Notes: generated from the letters alone by a model not told the origin. DNA of 32,773 bases from Promethearchaeota archaeon (GCA_016840545.1 JAEOSD010000011.1:1-32773); one strand, 5' to 3'. Counted from the stretch's first letter, positions 15,421 to 25,797 are shown. Numbers and translations are program-made.

Positions 15421-17692
15421 CCCAATAATAGGGAAATTCTATACCATTTTCACTTTTAGAAGAACAAATTTTATTCATGTAATCCATACTATAATATTCT
15501 TCCATTTCTTCTTCTGTTAATCGTTCGAAAACGTCAAATCCGGTAAATGCCATGTAATTATCGTCTAATATTAAATAAATATCTGAATTTAGATACTCCT
15601 TCATTTGTTGTAATTTATTAGTACCATTTGGGTAGAAATGATCTGTTGGTTTAAAATAACCTTTTGGTGCTTGCTTGAAATCAATTAGATCGGATATTAA
15701 AATACTTTTATTATGTTCTTCATAAGGATATTCAAAATACATAACTACATAGGGAATTCCAAATTCACAAATTATAAAATTTACATCAGAAGTATAGCGT
15801 GAATACCATTGAAGGGAATATACTTCACGTTTATGTAGACTATATTCTTTATCGTCGACATCAAATAATTGATTTGAAAATTGGGCAAAAAAAGTAAAAA
15901 CAACGACACTTAAAATAAAAATTTTGATTTTAATCATAGTAATTGACTTTAATTTGATTAATTTATATAAATAAGATATAAAACCAAAAATTAAAACGGG
16001 GGAGATTAATAATAATATTCTTCCGGACCAAAATTGATGCAGAACAAACACATCCAGAGAAAAAGCAGCTAAATATATTACTATCATACCAAATAACCAT
16101 AATATTAACGATTTACCTCTTGGATTTTTTTGGAATAAAATTAACCCCCATGTTCCGAAAAAGATCATAATGAAAAATTCAAGCGCAATTAATAATCTTG
16201 AAAAATATAAATCAAGAAAATTATAATTCACTACTAAAACTGAAATAAGAAATATTGCACCGAATGATAAGAAAATTGGAAATATGAGTTTATCTTCTAT
16301 TTTTTTATAATATCCATATTTCTGACCCGAAATAACTAATTTAAATATCTTCTTTTCAAATTTAATTCCGCTTCGCAATTTTAAAACTATTAGAAATGCA
16401 ATGACACCTCCAATAACTAGAAAATACCAAGGTAAACCTAAAATATCAACAATAATCCAATGTGCACTTATTCCACTAATATTAAATAAAGTGACAAATG
16501 CTCCAATACAGATACATAAGATTATAAAATCTATTCCTCGCTTATAACTTCGAGCAAAATAAATTAGAAAAATGAAGGTAAATGATACCAAATATATTGT
16601 TGCTATAAGAGAGTGAGTAAATAAGGCACTAATATAGATTAAAATAATAAAAATATATGTGAAAGTTAAATTTGAGAATATTTCTTTCTTCGTAGGAGGT
16701 TCTTCTTTGATAAAGTTTTCTAACCTTGCATAAAGTAAAAAGAAAATGTATAAAGATTGAATGGATGCTAAAGATGTTGGCCAAAATTGATACATTGTAT
16801 TGCTAAAACCCAAAGAAGTAAATTCTACTAAAAAAACTCCTAAAATGGCTAAGTTACGGTTTTTAAAAATCCGCTTCAAAATATTAAAAATTAAAAGCCC
16901 TGAAACTAAAAATGTATAAAAAGAGAAATATTGTGCTAAAAGTAAATGATCTATTCCGGTAAAAAAATGAATTAATGCTGCAAATAAATGTAAACCTAAA
17001 GCACCAAAATATTGATCAACTGGCAAATAATTAAGATTATTTATTACTTTAGCCATAAAGATATGATACATCGCATCAGTACCATAAAAATAGCTGAATC
17101 TTACACCATTCATTATTGCCATCAATATTAAAAAGATTACTACTAATATTCCAGATAAAGGTATTCTTCTTTTAAAATAATTCAAAATAGAAAAACTCTC
17201 ATAAAATGATTGTTTATCAACGTTAAATTCTTCAACTTTTAAGAAAAGGGAAGTTTTAGTCCTTTCTTCATAAATAATGATATATATTAACAATGAAAAA
17301 TATATGATTAAGGTTAAAAGAAAGAAGAAATAGCCTGTAATAGGAATTTCAAAAAAATTTCCAAGATACGCAGATAAGATATAAAGAGTTAAATTCGCAA
17401 CTATCGTTAAGCTAATTTTTTCTAAAAAATTGAAATTCTTATTTCTAAATATTATAAAAAATAAAGGATAAAACGGTAAAAAAATAACAATGAAAGCTGT
17501 GCTAAGTAAACATATCAGTTTAAAAAAAAATTGAAGTACATACATATCATTTATTTCAAGAAAAACTGATATACCAATTAGATTGAGAAAAACTATAATA
17601 AAAGATAATAAAGATAAACCAAGTACGGTAATTTGTTTTCTTGTATAAATGAATAATATTATTTTATTTATGGTAATCCTTAGTTTACTCAT
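15413..17692 (-). CDS. Multi-pass membrane protein, probable GT-C-type glycosyltransferase
   Basis: 759 aa with many hydrophobic helices; acidic loop motif YGTDAMYHIFMAKVINN; C-terminal non-membrane domain; located in a glycan cluster. Confidence 0.6.
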   Translation of the reverse strand: MSKLRITINKIILFIYTRKQITVLGLSLLSFIIVFLNLIGISVFLEINDMYVLQFFFKLICLLSTAFIVIFLPFYPLFFIIFRNKNFNFLEKISLTIVANLTLYILSAYLGNFFEIPITGYFFFLLTLIIYFSLLIYIIIYEERTKTSLFLKVEEFNVDKQSFYESFSILNYFKRRIPLSGILVVIFLILMAIMNGVRFSYFYGTDAMYHIFMAKVINNLNYLPVDQYFGALGLHLFAALIHFFTGIDHLLLAQYFSFYTFLVSGLLIFNILKRIFKNRNLAILGVFLVEFTSLGFSNTMYQFWPTSLASIQSLYIFFLLYARLENFIKEEPPTKKEIFSNLTFTYIFIILIYISALFTHSLIATIYLVSFTFIFLIYFARSYKRGIDFIILCICIGAFVTLFNISGISAHWIIVDILGLPWYFLVIGGVIAFLIVLKLRSGIKFEKKIFKLVISGQKYGYYKKIEDKLIFPIFLSFGAIFLISVLVVNYNFLDLYFSRLLIALEFFIMIFFGTWGLILFQKNPRGKSLILWLFGMIVIYLAAFSLDVFVLHQFWSGRILLLISPVLIFGFISYLYKLIKLKSITMIKIKIFILSVVVFTFFAQFSNQLFDVDDKEYSLHKREVYSLQWYSRYTSDVNFIICEFGIPYVVMYFEYPYEEHNKSILISDLIDFKQAPKGYFKPTDHFYPNGTNKLQQMKEYLNSDIYLILDDNYMAFTGFDVFERLTEEEMEEYYSMDYMNKICSSKSENGIEFPYYWVI

Positions 17693-17788
17693 AGGATCAA
17701 ATCAACTATTCTCTTTTTAAATGTGAAAAATATTATAATAAATTAATCTTTTTTCTAATCAAAATTTTCTTTTTATATTGGTTATTTG

Positions 17789-18751
17789 TTATATATTAAT
17801 AGCATTTTTTCTTTTATACCATTCTAAATAATCTTTTAATCCACTTTCCTGATCATATTTCGGTTTGAAATTTAATAATTCTTTAGCTTTAGAGATATCA
17901 GCATAACTATTATCAATATCACCCGGGCGTGGGTCTGTGTAATTGATTTTCAGATTCTGTTTTTTTGTAATTTTTAGCATCAAATTTGCCAATTCAGTTA
18001 AATTTATAGGGCAACCGGCACCAATATTAAACAATTGTCCTGAAAAATCTTTTTCTACCACTAATAGGTTAGCTTGAATAATATCTTTAACATAAGTGAA
18101 GTCTCTTGAATTTTTGCCATCTCCAAATATAATTAAATCCTCATCTCTTATAATCCTTCCTAACCAAATCGCAATAACTCCACTATAAGGAGAATCCCTC
18201 TGCCTAGGTCCGTACACATTAAAATATCTTAAAATATTTGTTCTTAATCCGTAAATAAGTCTAAAAACCTCCATATACGCTTCACATGTTAATTTACTGA
18301 TACCATATGGAGATATTGGCTTTAATTTCATGTCTTCATCAAGCGGTAAGGTTGAAATATTACCATATACCGAAGAACTGGATGCGAATATTATTTTATC
18401 AATATCATTTTTTCTTGCAATGTTTAATATATTTAAAGTACCATTTATATTGACATTATTACAAGAATCTGGCATTAATATTGATTGAGGTACACTAGTA
18501 AATGCTGCTTGATGATAAATTATATCAATCTCTTTAGAAATTTCCAATAAATAATTAAAATCTCTAATATCGGTTTTATAAAATCGAAAATTTTTATTTT
18601 TTAAAGCCCATTCTAAGTTATCTAATCTCCCATTATATAGGTTATCAATTCCAACTACATTTGCTCCCAATTTAAGTAATTCATCTGTTAGATTACTTCC
18701 TATAAATCCAGCGGCTCCGGTGACTAAAATATTCTTTCCTTCAACAAGCAT
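17789..18751 (-). CDS. NAD-dependent epimerase/dehydratase (UDP-glucose 4-epimerase-like extended SDR)
   Basis: GAAGFIGSNL Rossmann motif; SSSSVYG; PYGISKL (YxxxK); RYFNVYGPRQ. Confidence 0.9.
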   Translation of the reverse strand: MLVEGKNILVTGAAGFIGSNLTDELLKLGANVVGIDNLYNGRLDNLEWALKNKNFRFYKTDIRDFNYLLEISKEIDIIYHQAAFTSVPQSILMPDSCNNVNINGTLNILNIARKNDIDKIIFASSSSVYGNISTLPLDEDMKLKPISPYGISKLTCEAYMEVFRLIYGLRTNILRYFNVYGPRQRDSPYSGVIAIWLGRIIRDEDLIIFGDGKNSRDFTYVKDIIQANLLVVEKDFSGQLFNIGAGCPINLTELANLMLKITKKQNLKINYTDPRPGDIDNSYADISKAKELLNFKPKYDQESGLKDYLEWYKRKNAINI

Positions 18752-18952
18752 AATCGAACAATTAATATTATAGCATATAATTCAAAAACGCAAAAAAAAT
18801 TTTAGCAATGTTTTTTTAAATTTTTCATTATTATTTAACTTACGATTTTTCTCTTGTTTAAAATCAAATAAAGAAAAGAAAACAATCCTTATTATTCTTA
18901 AAATTAAAATTTATTTTATAAATCTAACTATAAATCATAAAACTGATTTTCT

Positions 18953-19939
18953 ATGATAACTGAAAGCAGAATTTTAATCACAGGAGCGGCAGGCTTTATT
19001 GGATCACATTTAACTGAAGTTTTATTAAAAAATAATAATTATTTGATACTTCTAGATAATTTTAACGAATACTATAAAGGAAAAGAAGAAAGATTAAGAG
19101 ACATAATTAAAAACTATAAAAGTGAAGAAAATTATAAGTTAATAAAAGGAAATCTTTTAGATACTTCAATTTATAAACAAATCGATAAAGATATTGATTA
19201 TATTTTTCATTTAGCTGCTCAAGCAGGCGTAAGATATTCTATCAATAATCCAATTGAAGTTATAAACAATAATGTAATTAGTACCATTAAAATATATGAA
19301 TTTGCTTTAAATACGGAAAAACTTAAAAAATTGATATATGCTTCATCATCATCCGTATATGGAAATCCAAGTTATACGCCTTGTGATGAGGGTCATCAAA
19401 AAAATCCAATATCTCCGTATGCTTTATCAAAATTGACGGGAGAGATATATGCAGATTATTATTATCGTGAATTTGGAATACCTATTACGTCTTTAAGGTT
19501 TTATACGGTGTATGGTCCAAGAGGAAGACCTGATATGGCGATATATACGTTCTATAATTTAATGTTCCAAAATAAAGAAATAAGCATTTATGGAAATGGT
19601 GAACAACTTAGAGATTTTACCTATGTATCTGATATTATAGATGGACTAATTTTAGCAGGAGAAAAAGATGAATCTAAAGGTGAAGTCTTCAATCTAGGAT
19701 ATTCTAATCCGATAAGCGTGAATCAGTTAGTTGATAAAATGTATAAAATAACAAATAAAACTAAGAAGATTAAATATTTACAAAAACAAAAAGGGGATGT
19801 TAATATAACTCATTCAAATATAAATAAAGCTAAGAGGATATTGAATTTTAGACCAAAAATAGATATAGATGAAGGTTTAACTTTACAATATCATTGGCAA
19901 CTGGCTTTTTTTAATGGATCAAAGAAATATAGCTTATAA
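18953..19939 (+). CDS. NAD-dependent epimerase (UDP-glucuronate/UDP-glucose 4-epimerase-like SDR)
   Basis: GAAGFIGSHL; LAAQAGVRYSI; SSSSVYG; PYALSKL; RFYTVYGPRGRPDMA. Confidence 0.9.
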   Translation: MITESRILITGAAGFIGSHLTEVLLKNNNYLILLDNFNEYYKGKEERLRDIIKNYKSEENYKLIKGNLLDTSIYKQIDKDIDYIFHLAAQAGVRYSINNPIEVINNNVISTIKIYEFALNTEKLKKLIYASSSSVYGNPSYTPCDEGHQKNPISPYALSKLTGEIYADYYYREFGIPITSLRFYTVYGPRGRPDMAIYTFYNLMFQNKEISIYGNGEQLRDFTYVSDIIDGLILAGEKDESKGEVFNLGYSNPISVNQLVDKMYKITNKTKKIKYLQKQKGDVNITHSNINKAKRILNFRPKIDIDEGLTLQYHWQLAFFNGSKKYSL

Positions 19940-20111
19940 GTCTAAATATTCAGTTTTATAGAAGATAGTTAGGAAAAAATTCTGAAATTTTTAATAATCA
20001 ATTCTATAGATAATAAAAATAATTATATTCATATGTGTCATATTAAAACATAGATATTTATTTCTTAAAAAACAATAAAATAACCCAAATTTAAAAAAAA
20101 GAGCTTATTTC

Positions 20112-21074
20112 TTGATTATTAGAAGTATAAAGGGAAACAAATATATACAAAAACCCTCTCAAAAGCCTACAATTGCAAACCTATTTCAAGAATTGTATAA
20201 ATACATTGAAAATTTTAAAAATTTTGAAGATCAGGTAATAATTTCCATAGTTATACCTTTATATAATGAGGAAAAGACAATTAGGAAAGTTCTAGATTGT
20301 CTCCCCAACCATAATTCAATTGAAATTATCGTGGTTAATGATGATTCTACTGATAATAGTTTACACGAAATTGAAATAGTTCAATCCTATAGAAATATCA
20401 AAGTAATAAATCACAAAATCAATAGGGGATATGGAGCAGCTATAATGACAGGAATTAAACAAGCTAAGGGAAGAGTCATTGTTTCAATGGATTCTGATGG
20501 ACAACATAGCCCTGATGACCTTTTCACATTGGTAAAACCTATATTGGATGAGAGGGCAGATTATACAATTGGATCTAGATATCTTGGAACTTATTTTTAT
20601 CAATTACCTTTATCAACGCGATTAGGAGAATTATTTGTTGAAAAATTAATTCGAATCTTTTTTGGAAAAAAGATTATGAATAATCAAAATGGTTTTCGAG
20701 CTTTTAATAGAAAAATCTTACCAATATTTAATGATCTTAAATATGATGGATATGCGTTTTGTACGGAACAAATACTTAAAACTTCATTAGAAGGATATAA
20801 AATTAAAGAATGTCCAATTAAAGTCTATGATCGGAAGTATGGAACTTCTCATATTATTTTATCAAAATTAGCTATAAACATTGTCACCTTATTTTTTAAT
20901 TATATTATTAAGAAGATTAGAATAACTGTTATAAAGCGAGATAAATCTGGAACATTAAAAATTTATGAAAAATCCCTCAAGAGAAAAAAAGAATTACTTA
21001 ATTTAAAATTCAAAAAAGAATACACTTATTTGAATTCAATTATTTTTCTTGAACGAGGATATACAATTGCTTAG
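20112..21074 (+). CDS. GT2 family glycosyltransferase (polyprenyl-phosphate mannosyltransferase-like), TTG start
   Basis: IVIPLYNEEKTIRKVL; VVNDDSTDNS; SMDSDGQHSPDDL; GSRYLG; NNQNGFRAFNR. Confidence 0.9.
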   Translation: MIIRSIKGNKYIQKPSQKPTIANLFQELYKYIENFKNFEDQVIISIVIPLYNEEKTIRKVLDCLPNHNSIEIIVVNDDSTDNSLHEIEIVQSYRNIKVINHKINRGYGAAIMTGIKQAKGRVIVSMDSDGQHSPDDLFTLVKPILDERADYTIGSRYLGTYFYQLPLSTRLGELFVEKLIRIFFGKKIMNNQNGFRAFNRKILPIFNDLKYDGYAFCTEQILKTSLEGYKIKECPIKVYDRKYGTSHIILSKLAINIVTLFFNYIIKKIRITVIKRDKSGTLKIYEKSLKRKKELLNLKFKKEYTYLNSIIFLERGYTIA

Positions 21075-21222
21075 TAAGATTTATAATCTTAAGCTTTCCT
21101 CTAAAATTGTTAAATTTTAACTATTTTTAGCTATTTAATTAAATTTTTATTAAATTACCATTTATATTATTATAATACTTAATATTTCAATAGAATTGGA
21201 ATTTTAGAATTAAGGTTTTAAT

Positions 21223-22065
21223 TTGAAAACTGCATCTAGTACTAATGCTACAAATATTGCTACAGAAAGGAAAATAATTAAAACCCGAAACAATTTTCAT
21301 AAATTTAATGATTTAATTAATTATCTTGAGAATCATAAAACTAACAGCGACACTGTGCTTCTTTCAATAATTCTTCCAATGTATAATGAAGAAAAAACAA
21401 TTCGTGCTGTATTAGAAAGTTTACCTAAGTATGATTTAATTGAGATAATTGTTATCGATGATCATTCTACAGATAATAGTATTAAAGAAATTGGGAAAGT
21501 AAATTCCCCAGAAAGAATAAATATATTACAACATAAGGAAAACAAAGGTTATGGGGGCGCTATAACTACGGGAATGAAACATGCAAAAGGAAAAGTTGTT
21601 GTCTGTATGGATAGCGATGGCCAACACAGCGCTGATGATCTATTCGATTTAATAAAACCAATTATCGAAGGTAAATCTGATATAGTAATTGGTTCAAGAT
21701 ATTTAGGTGCTTATAATTATCGTTTACCTTTATTAAGACAATTTGGAGAAATTCTGGCAGAGAAAATAATCAGAATATTATTCAACTTAAAAATAAAAAA
21801 TAATCAAAATGGTTTCCGTGCCTACAATAGGAAAGTTCTTAAAGTATTAAAAAATGCGAGATACCTTGATTATACTTATTGTACAGAGCAAATTTTAAAA
21901 GCTTCGATTTATGGCTTTAAAATTAAAGAATCCCCCATAAAAGTCTATGGTCGTCAACATGGTGCCTCAAAAATGACTATTATACGACTTGCACTTAATA
22001 TCTTTTCATGTATGTTAATATATTACTTTAAAAAAATCAAAATTAATTCTACAAATAAGCAATAA
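21223..22065 (+). CDS. GT2 family glycosyltransferase, tandem paralog of the preceding gene, TTG start
   Basis: IILPMYNEEKTIRAVL; VIDDHSTDNS; CMDSDGQHSADDL; GSRYLGAYNYRLPL; NNQNGFRAYNRK. Confidence 0.9.
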   Translation: MKTASSTNATNIATERKIIKTRNNFHKFNDLINYLENHKTNSDTVLLSIILPMYNEEKTIRAVLESLPKYDLIEIIVIDDHSTDNSIKEIGKVNSPERINILQHKENKGYGGAITTGMKHAKGKVVVCMDSDGQHSADDLFDLIKPIIEGKSDIVIGSRYLGAYNYRLPLLRQFGEILAEKIIRILFNLKIKNNQNGFRAYNRKVLKVLKNARYLDYTYCTEQILKASIYGFKIKESPIKVYGRQHGASKMTIIRLALNIFSCMLIYYFKKIKINSTNKQ

Positions 22066-22073
22066 GAAATTTT

Positions 22074-22095
22074 TCTCAAATTTTTTGAGATTTTT
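22074..22095 (+). terminator. Putative hairpin plus T-tract (tctcaaa-ttt-tttgaga-ttttt)
   Basis: Perfect 7-bp inverted repeat with 3-nt loop, then 5 T, starting 9 nt after the TAA of the second GT2 gene. The stem is weak, with only two G-C pairs. Confidence 0.4.
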
Positions 22096-22146
22096 AATGC
22101 TAATAGAATCATAAAATTTTTGATTTGCTACTCCTATAATAATCCC

Positions 22147-23217
22147 ATGAAAAAAATAATTACCTGTATTGGAATTCGTCCAGATATTATACGTTTATCT
22201 CAAATAATCATGAAATTAGATAAATATTTTGAAAATATTCTTGTCGATAGTGGTCAGCATTACGATTATAATTTAAATAAAATCTTCTATGATCAACTAG
22301 GTGTCCGGATACCCGAATATAACCTTGATATTAAAAGTGGGACCCATGCCACTCAAGTAGCAAGACTTATGATTGAATTTGAGAAGGTGGTAATGCATTT
22401 AAATCCTGAATTTGTTATTGTTTTAGGAGATAATAATAGCAGTCTAGGGTTTGCGATAGCCACTTCTAAATTGAATATTCCCCTAGTCCACATAGAAGCG
22501 GGTATGAGAAGTAAAAACTGGCTTATGCCAGAAGAAAAAAATCGTAAAATAATCGATCATTTGGCTGATATGAATCTCTGTTATTTACCTGAACATAAAG
22601 AAAATCTAATAAGGGAAGGATTAAATCCAAGAAGATGTTGGGTTATAGGTAATCCTATTTTAGAAGTTGTAAACGCAGTAGAAACGACATTTAAACAAGA
22701 TAAACCGTTTTACCTAGTCACATGTCATAGAGCTGAAAATACGGAGATGAAAGAAAACCTCGAAACTATATTAAAATTTTTAGGAGAGTTATATGAAAGA
22801 AAAAATGTAGAAATAAAATTCATTCTTATGCCAAAAACTAAGAATATGATGGAAAAATATGGCTTAAAGTTTCCAAAAGGTATTAATCCGATTCCTCCTC
22901 AAGGTTTTATAGAATTCCTTGGTATGGAAAAAGAAGCACAGTTAGTTTTAACTGATAGTGGGACCGTTGTTGAAGAGTGTGCCATTCTAGGAACCCCATG
23001 TATGACAATAAGAGAAAGTACTGAAAGGATTGATTTAATTGAACTTGGTGTAAACGTATTAACTGGTATAGATAATAATCAAATGCTTGATTCAGCAGAA
23101 TTAGCATTATCTCGTAAAGTTGAACCCGTATCTCATTATGGTAAAAATATATCTGATAAAATTTGTAATATATTGATAGGAAATTCTTTAAACTTCTATA
23201 AAAACTATGAAAGGTAG
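22147..23217 (+). CDS. UDP-N-acetylglucosamine 2-epimerase family, WbjD/CapG/FnlC-like subgroup
   Basis: CIGIRPDIIRLSQIIMKL; VDSGQHYDYNLNKIFYDQLGV; GDNNSSLGFAIATSKLNIPLVHIEAGMRS; PEEKNRKIIDHLADMN; LTDSGTVVEECAILGTPCMTIRESTERID. I prefer the internal ATG at 22147 over the TTG at 22120 in the ORF track. Confidence 0.85.
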   Translation: MKKIITCIGIRPDIIRLSQIIMKLDKYFENILVDSGQHYDYNLNKIFYDQLGVRIPEYNLDIKSGTHATQVARLMIEFEKVVMHLNPEFVIVLGDNNSSLGFAIATSKLNIPLVHIEAGMRSKNWLMPEEKNRKIIDHLADMNLCYLPEHKENLIREGLNPRRCWVIGNPILEVVNAVETTFKQDKPFYLVTCHRAENTEMKENLETILKFLGELYERKNVEIKFILMPKTKNMMEKYGLKFPKGINPIPPQGFIEFLGMEKEAQLVLTDSGTVVEECAILGTPCMTIRESTERIDLIELGVNVLTGIDNNQMLDSAELALSRKVEPVSHYGKNISDKICNILIGNSLNFYKNYER

Positions 23218-23240
23218 TTTTTAAAGAGATTTAATTCATT

Positions 23241-24152
23241 CTAGAATTTATCCCTATTTTTTAATATATAATCTTTAAGTTCTGAAATAGCGATTTTTAT
23301 ATCTTTTTTTTCAATAACTTTATCTAATTCTGTATATTTTGTAGCAAGTGATCGGTCTACTTTCTGTTCTGGTTTATTAACTCTATTAATTTTTAACTCT
23401 TTTTCAAAAATCTCATTGAATACTTGCATTAACTGATACTTATTGACTATATTATTAGGTATATAGTGATGGATATAGGATTCATGTAGTAATTCGTCAT
23501 AAATGTTAGTTGATATTATTTTTTCACACAATTTCGCAAATTGAAGAGTAGTTACACCGTTCCATGTATGATGCTCAAAACCTCCAATTGTGCCTCCATT
23601 AGGTTGACTTAAAAACCATTCGAGTAAAAAAGAAGTTTCCTTTTTGAATTCAGGTCCAATAATAGAGCATCTTATTATTAACATTGATCCATCAAACACT
23701 TCACCAAGACTTTTTGATTTACCATATACATCTAATGGGTCATGTGGATCTTCTTCGTTGTATTTACCTTTATTTCCAGAATATACACAATCTGTTCCAA
23801 TTTGAATTATATTAATATTATGTTTTTTAGTATAACTGGCTAATTTCCATGGAAAATCAGCATTTATTTGGATTGCCCGTTTAACTCCTTCAGGATCGTC
23901 ATCTTTAGAGAAAGGTTTAGTAATTCCTATACAATTAATAATATATTCAATTTCTAAATCAAGAAATTGTTTATTTTCCAATTGATTAATGTTATTAGCA
24001 TCAAAAAGATATATATTATCATTTAAAAATTTTGGATTTCTCACAGTACCATATACGGTAAAATCAGGATTTTTTGAAAGATAATCAAAAACCATCGAAC
24101 CTAACATTCCACTTATGCCAAGAACTAAAATATTTGTCATCCTAATTCTCAC
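23241..24152 (-). CDS. RmlD-like sugar-nucleotide reductase (SDR)
   Basis: NILVLGISGMLGSMV; INCIGITKP; QIGTDCVYSGNKGKYNEEDPHDPLDVYGKSKSLGEV. The start could also be the internal ATG at 24140. Confidence 0.85.
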   Translation of the reverse strand: MRIRMTNILVLGISGMLGSMVFDYLSKNPDFTVYGTVRNPKFLNDNIYLFDANNINQLENKQFLDLEIEYIINCIGITKPFSKDDDPEGVKRAIQINADFPWKLASYTKKHNINIIQIGTDCVYSGNKGKYNEEDPHDPLDVYGKSKSLGEVFDGSMLIIRCSIIGPEFKKETSFLLEWFLSQPNGGTIGGFEHHTWNGVTTLQFAKLCEKIISTNIYDELLHESYIHHYIPNNIVNKYQLMQVFNEIFEKELKINRVNKPEQKVDRSLATKYTELDKVIEKKDIKIAISELKDYILKNRDKF

Positions 24153-24159
24153 TCTCCAT

Positions 24160-25548
24160 CTACCGATTTTCTACGTCCCATATTTCTCTTCCCCAGTAAT
24201 CTGCTGGAAAGCGATAATCATCTCCCTTACTTTCTTCAAGAGAACTCGTTGAAAAGAAAAGAATACGCGTATCTTCTTCTAATGGTCTAAAGCCATTTGC
24301 ATATCTAGGGGGAATAAATACTATTTGTGGATGTCTATCAGATAAAATAAAACGTTTAACTTCTTGGTTTTTTGAGGGAGACTTAAGATCATCTAATTTA
24401 ACAGCCGCTACAATAGCAGAACCTTTAGCAACATAAACATATTTCGCTTCATTCATATGTCCATGAAATGCACGAATCGTTGAGGTTGAAAAGTTTTGAA
24501 CTTGATAAAAGCGTTTAACACCATAAAAATTGAAATCATTAGCAAAATTTAAACTGCCTCTATCATCAACAGCGATTCCTCCTTCAATTAATTGTAAATC
24601 TCTTTTGCCAATAGTTTGTGATATTTTTATTCTTTCAGCTAATTTTAGATTAGAATAAATTCCCTTATGAAAATCTTGAACTGTAGGTGAGTCAATTATT
24701 TCCCTTACAGCATCTTCAATACCATACCTAAATTCAAAACCAGTATTCAATATTTTACTACTATCTACCATATAGCTTCTTTTATCTACAATATTTCTAT
24801 TGATTTGAATCTCGCAATTGGTAATCTCTTTTACAATTTCACCTAATCTTAATAAACTTAGATTTTCACCTCTCACGTTATAAATTCCATGTAAATTATT
24901 TTTAATAACATGTACTATCGCTCGAGAAATATCACGTATGTGTACAAATGGACGTTCTTGTTCTCCACCAAACACAGTTATTTTATTGAAATTTAATGCT
25001 CTTGCCACAAAAGTGTTTACGACTAAATCGTATCGCATTCTTGGACTCAATCCATATGCGGTTCCCAGCCTTAAGATACAATAGTTATCTTCACATATCT
25101 CTCTTATCAGGCGCTCTTGAGTATATTTTGTTTGACCATAAAAATCAATAGGAAATCCCTCATCTTCTTCTTTTACAATGATATTTGGTTCGCTTCCATA
25201 AATACTGCAAGTGCTAATGTGAACCACAAATTTTTTCATTTTCTTACAAATTTCAGCCACATTTCGTGCGCCTATGCAATTTATACCAATAGCTTGATTA
25301 GTATCTATTAAACATGCGGGATCACCCACAATTGCCGCTAGATTTACTATAATATCATAGCTTTTAACAATTTTCTCAATCTGATCTTTATTGCGTACAT
25401 CTGCTTCTATAAATGTGTTAGGAGGATGAAGATCTTTATAAAGATGATTATCTAAAATATCAACTTCCCATTCCTCTTGTTTCATAACATCATATAATAC
25501 GCTTCCAATATATCCAAGACCACCTAAGATTAAAATTTTATACGGCAT
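24160..25548 (-). CDS. Fusion protein: N-terminal NAD-dependent epimerase/dehydratase + C-terminal RmlC/FdtA-like cupin
   Basis: N-terminus LILGGLGYIGSVLYDVM; ISTCSIYG; FYGQTKYTQE. C-terminus GVKRFYQVQNFSTSTIRAFHGHMNEAKYVYVAKGSAIVAAVKLDDL...HPQIVFIPPRYANGFRPLEEDTRILFFSTSSL...PADYWGREIW. Confidence 0.85.
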   Translation of the reverse strand: MPYKILILGGLGYIGSVLYDVMKQEEWEVDILDNHLYKDLHPPNTFIEADVRNKDQIEKIVKSYDIIVNLAAIVGDPACLIDTNQAIGINCIGARNVAEICKKMKKFVVHISTCSIYGSEPNIIVKEEDEGFPIDFYGQTKYTQERLIREICEDNYCILRLGTAYGLSPRMRYDLVVNTFVARALNFNKITVFGGEQERPFVHIRDISRAIVHVIKNNLHGIYNVRGENLSLLRLGEIVKEITNCEIQINRNIVDKRSYMVDSSKILNTGFEFRYGIEDAVREIIDSPTVQDFHKGIYSNLKLAERIKISQTIGKRDLQLIEGGIAVDDRGSLNFANDFNFYGVKRFYQVQNFSTSTIRAFHGHMNEAKYVYVAKGSAIVAAVKLDDLKSPSKNQEVKRFILSDRHPQIVFIPPRYANGFRPLEEDTRILFFSTSSLEESKGDDYRFPADYWGREIWDVENR

Positions 25549-25797
25549 AGTTCATTCTTTGGGTTTTTATTCAATAGGTTATTTGATTTTTATTATTAAA
25601 GTAAAATTTAGCTAATAATAAAAATTAATTCAATTTCTAACTTTTTTGAAAGTATTAGAATGGATTTATTTCAAAATGCTATTTTTTTTCATTAGCTATA
25701 TAAATTTTATATTTATTGCTAATTTTTTTATATTTAAACATACAATTTTGATTATTTTTTAAGATTTTAAAATAAATGAATTGTTGAGAGTTGTTCA

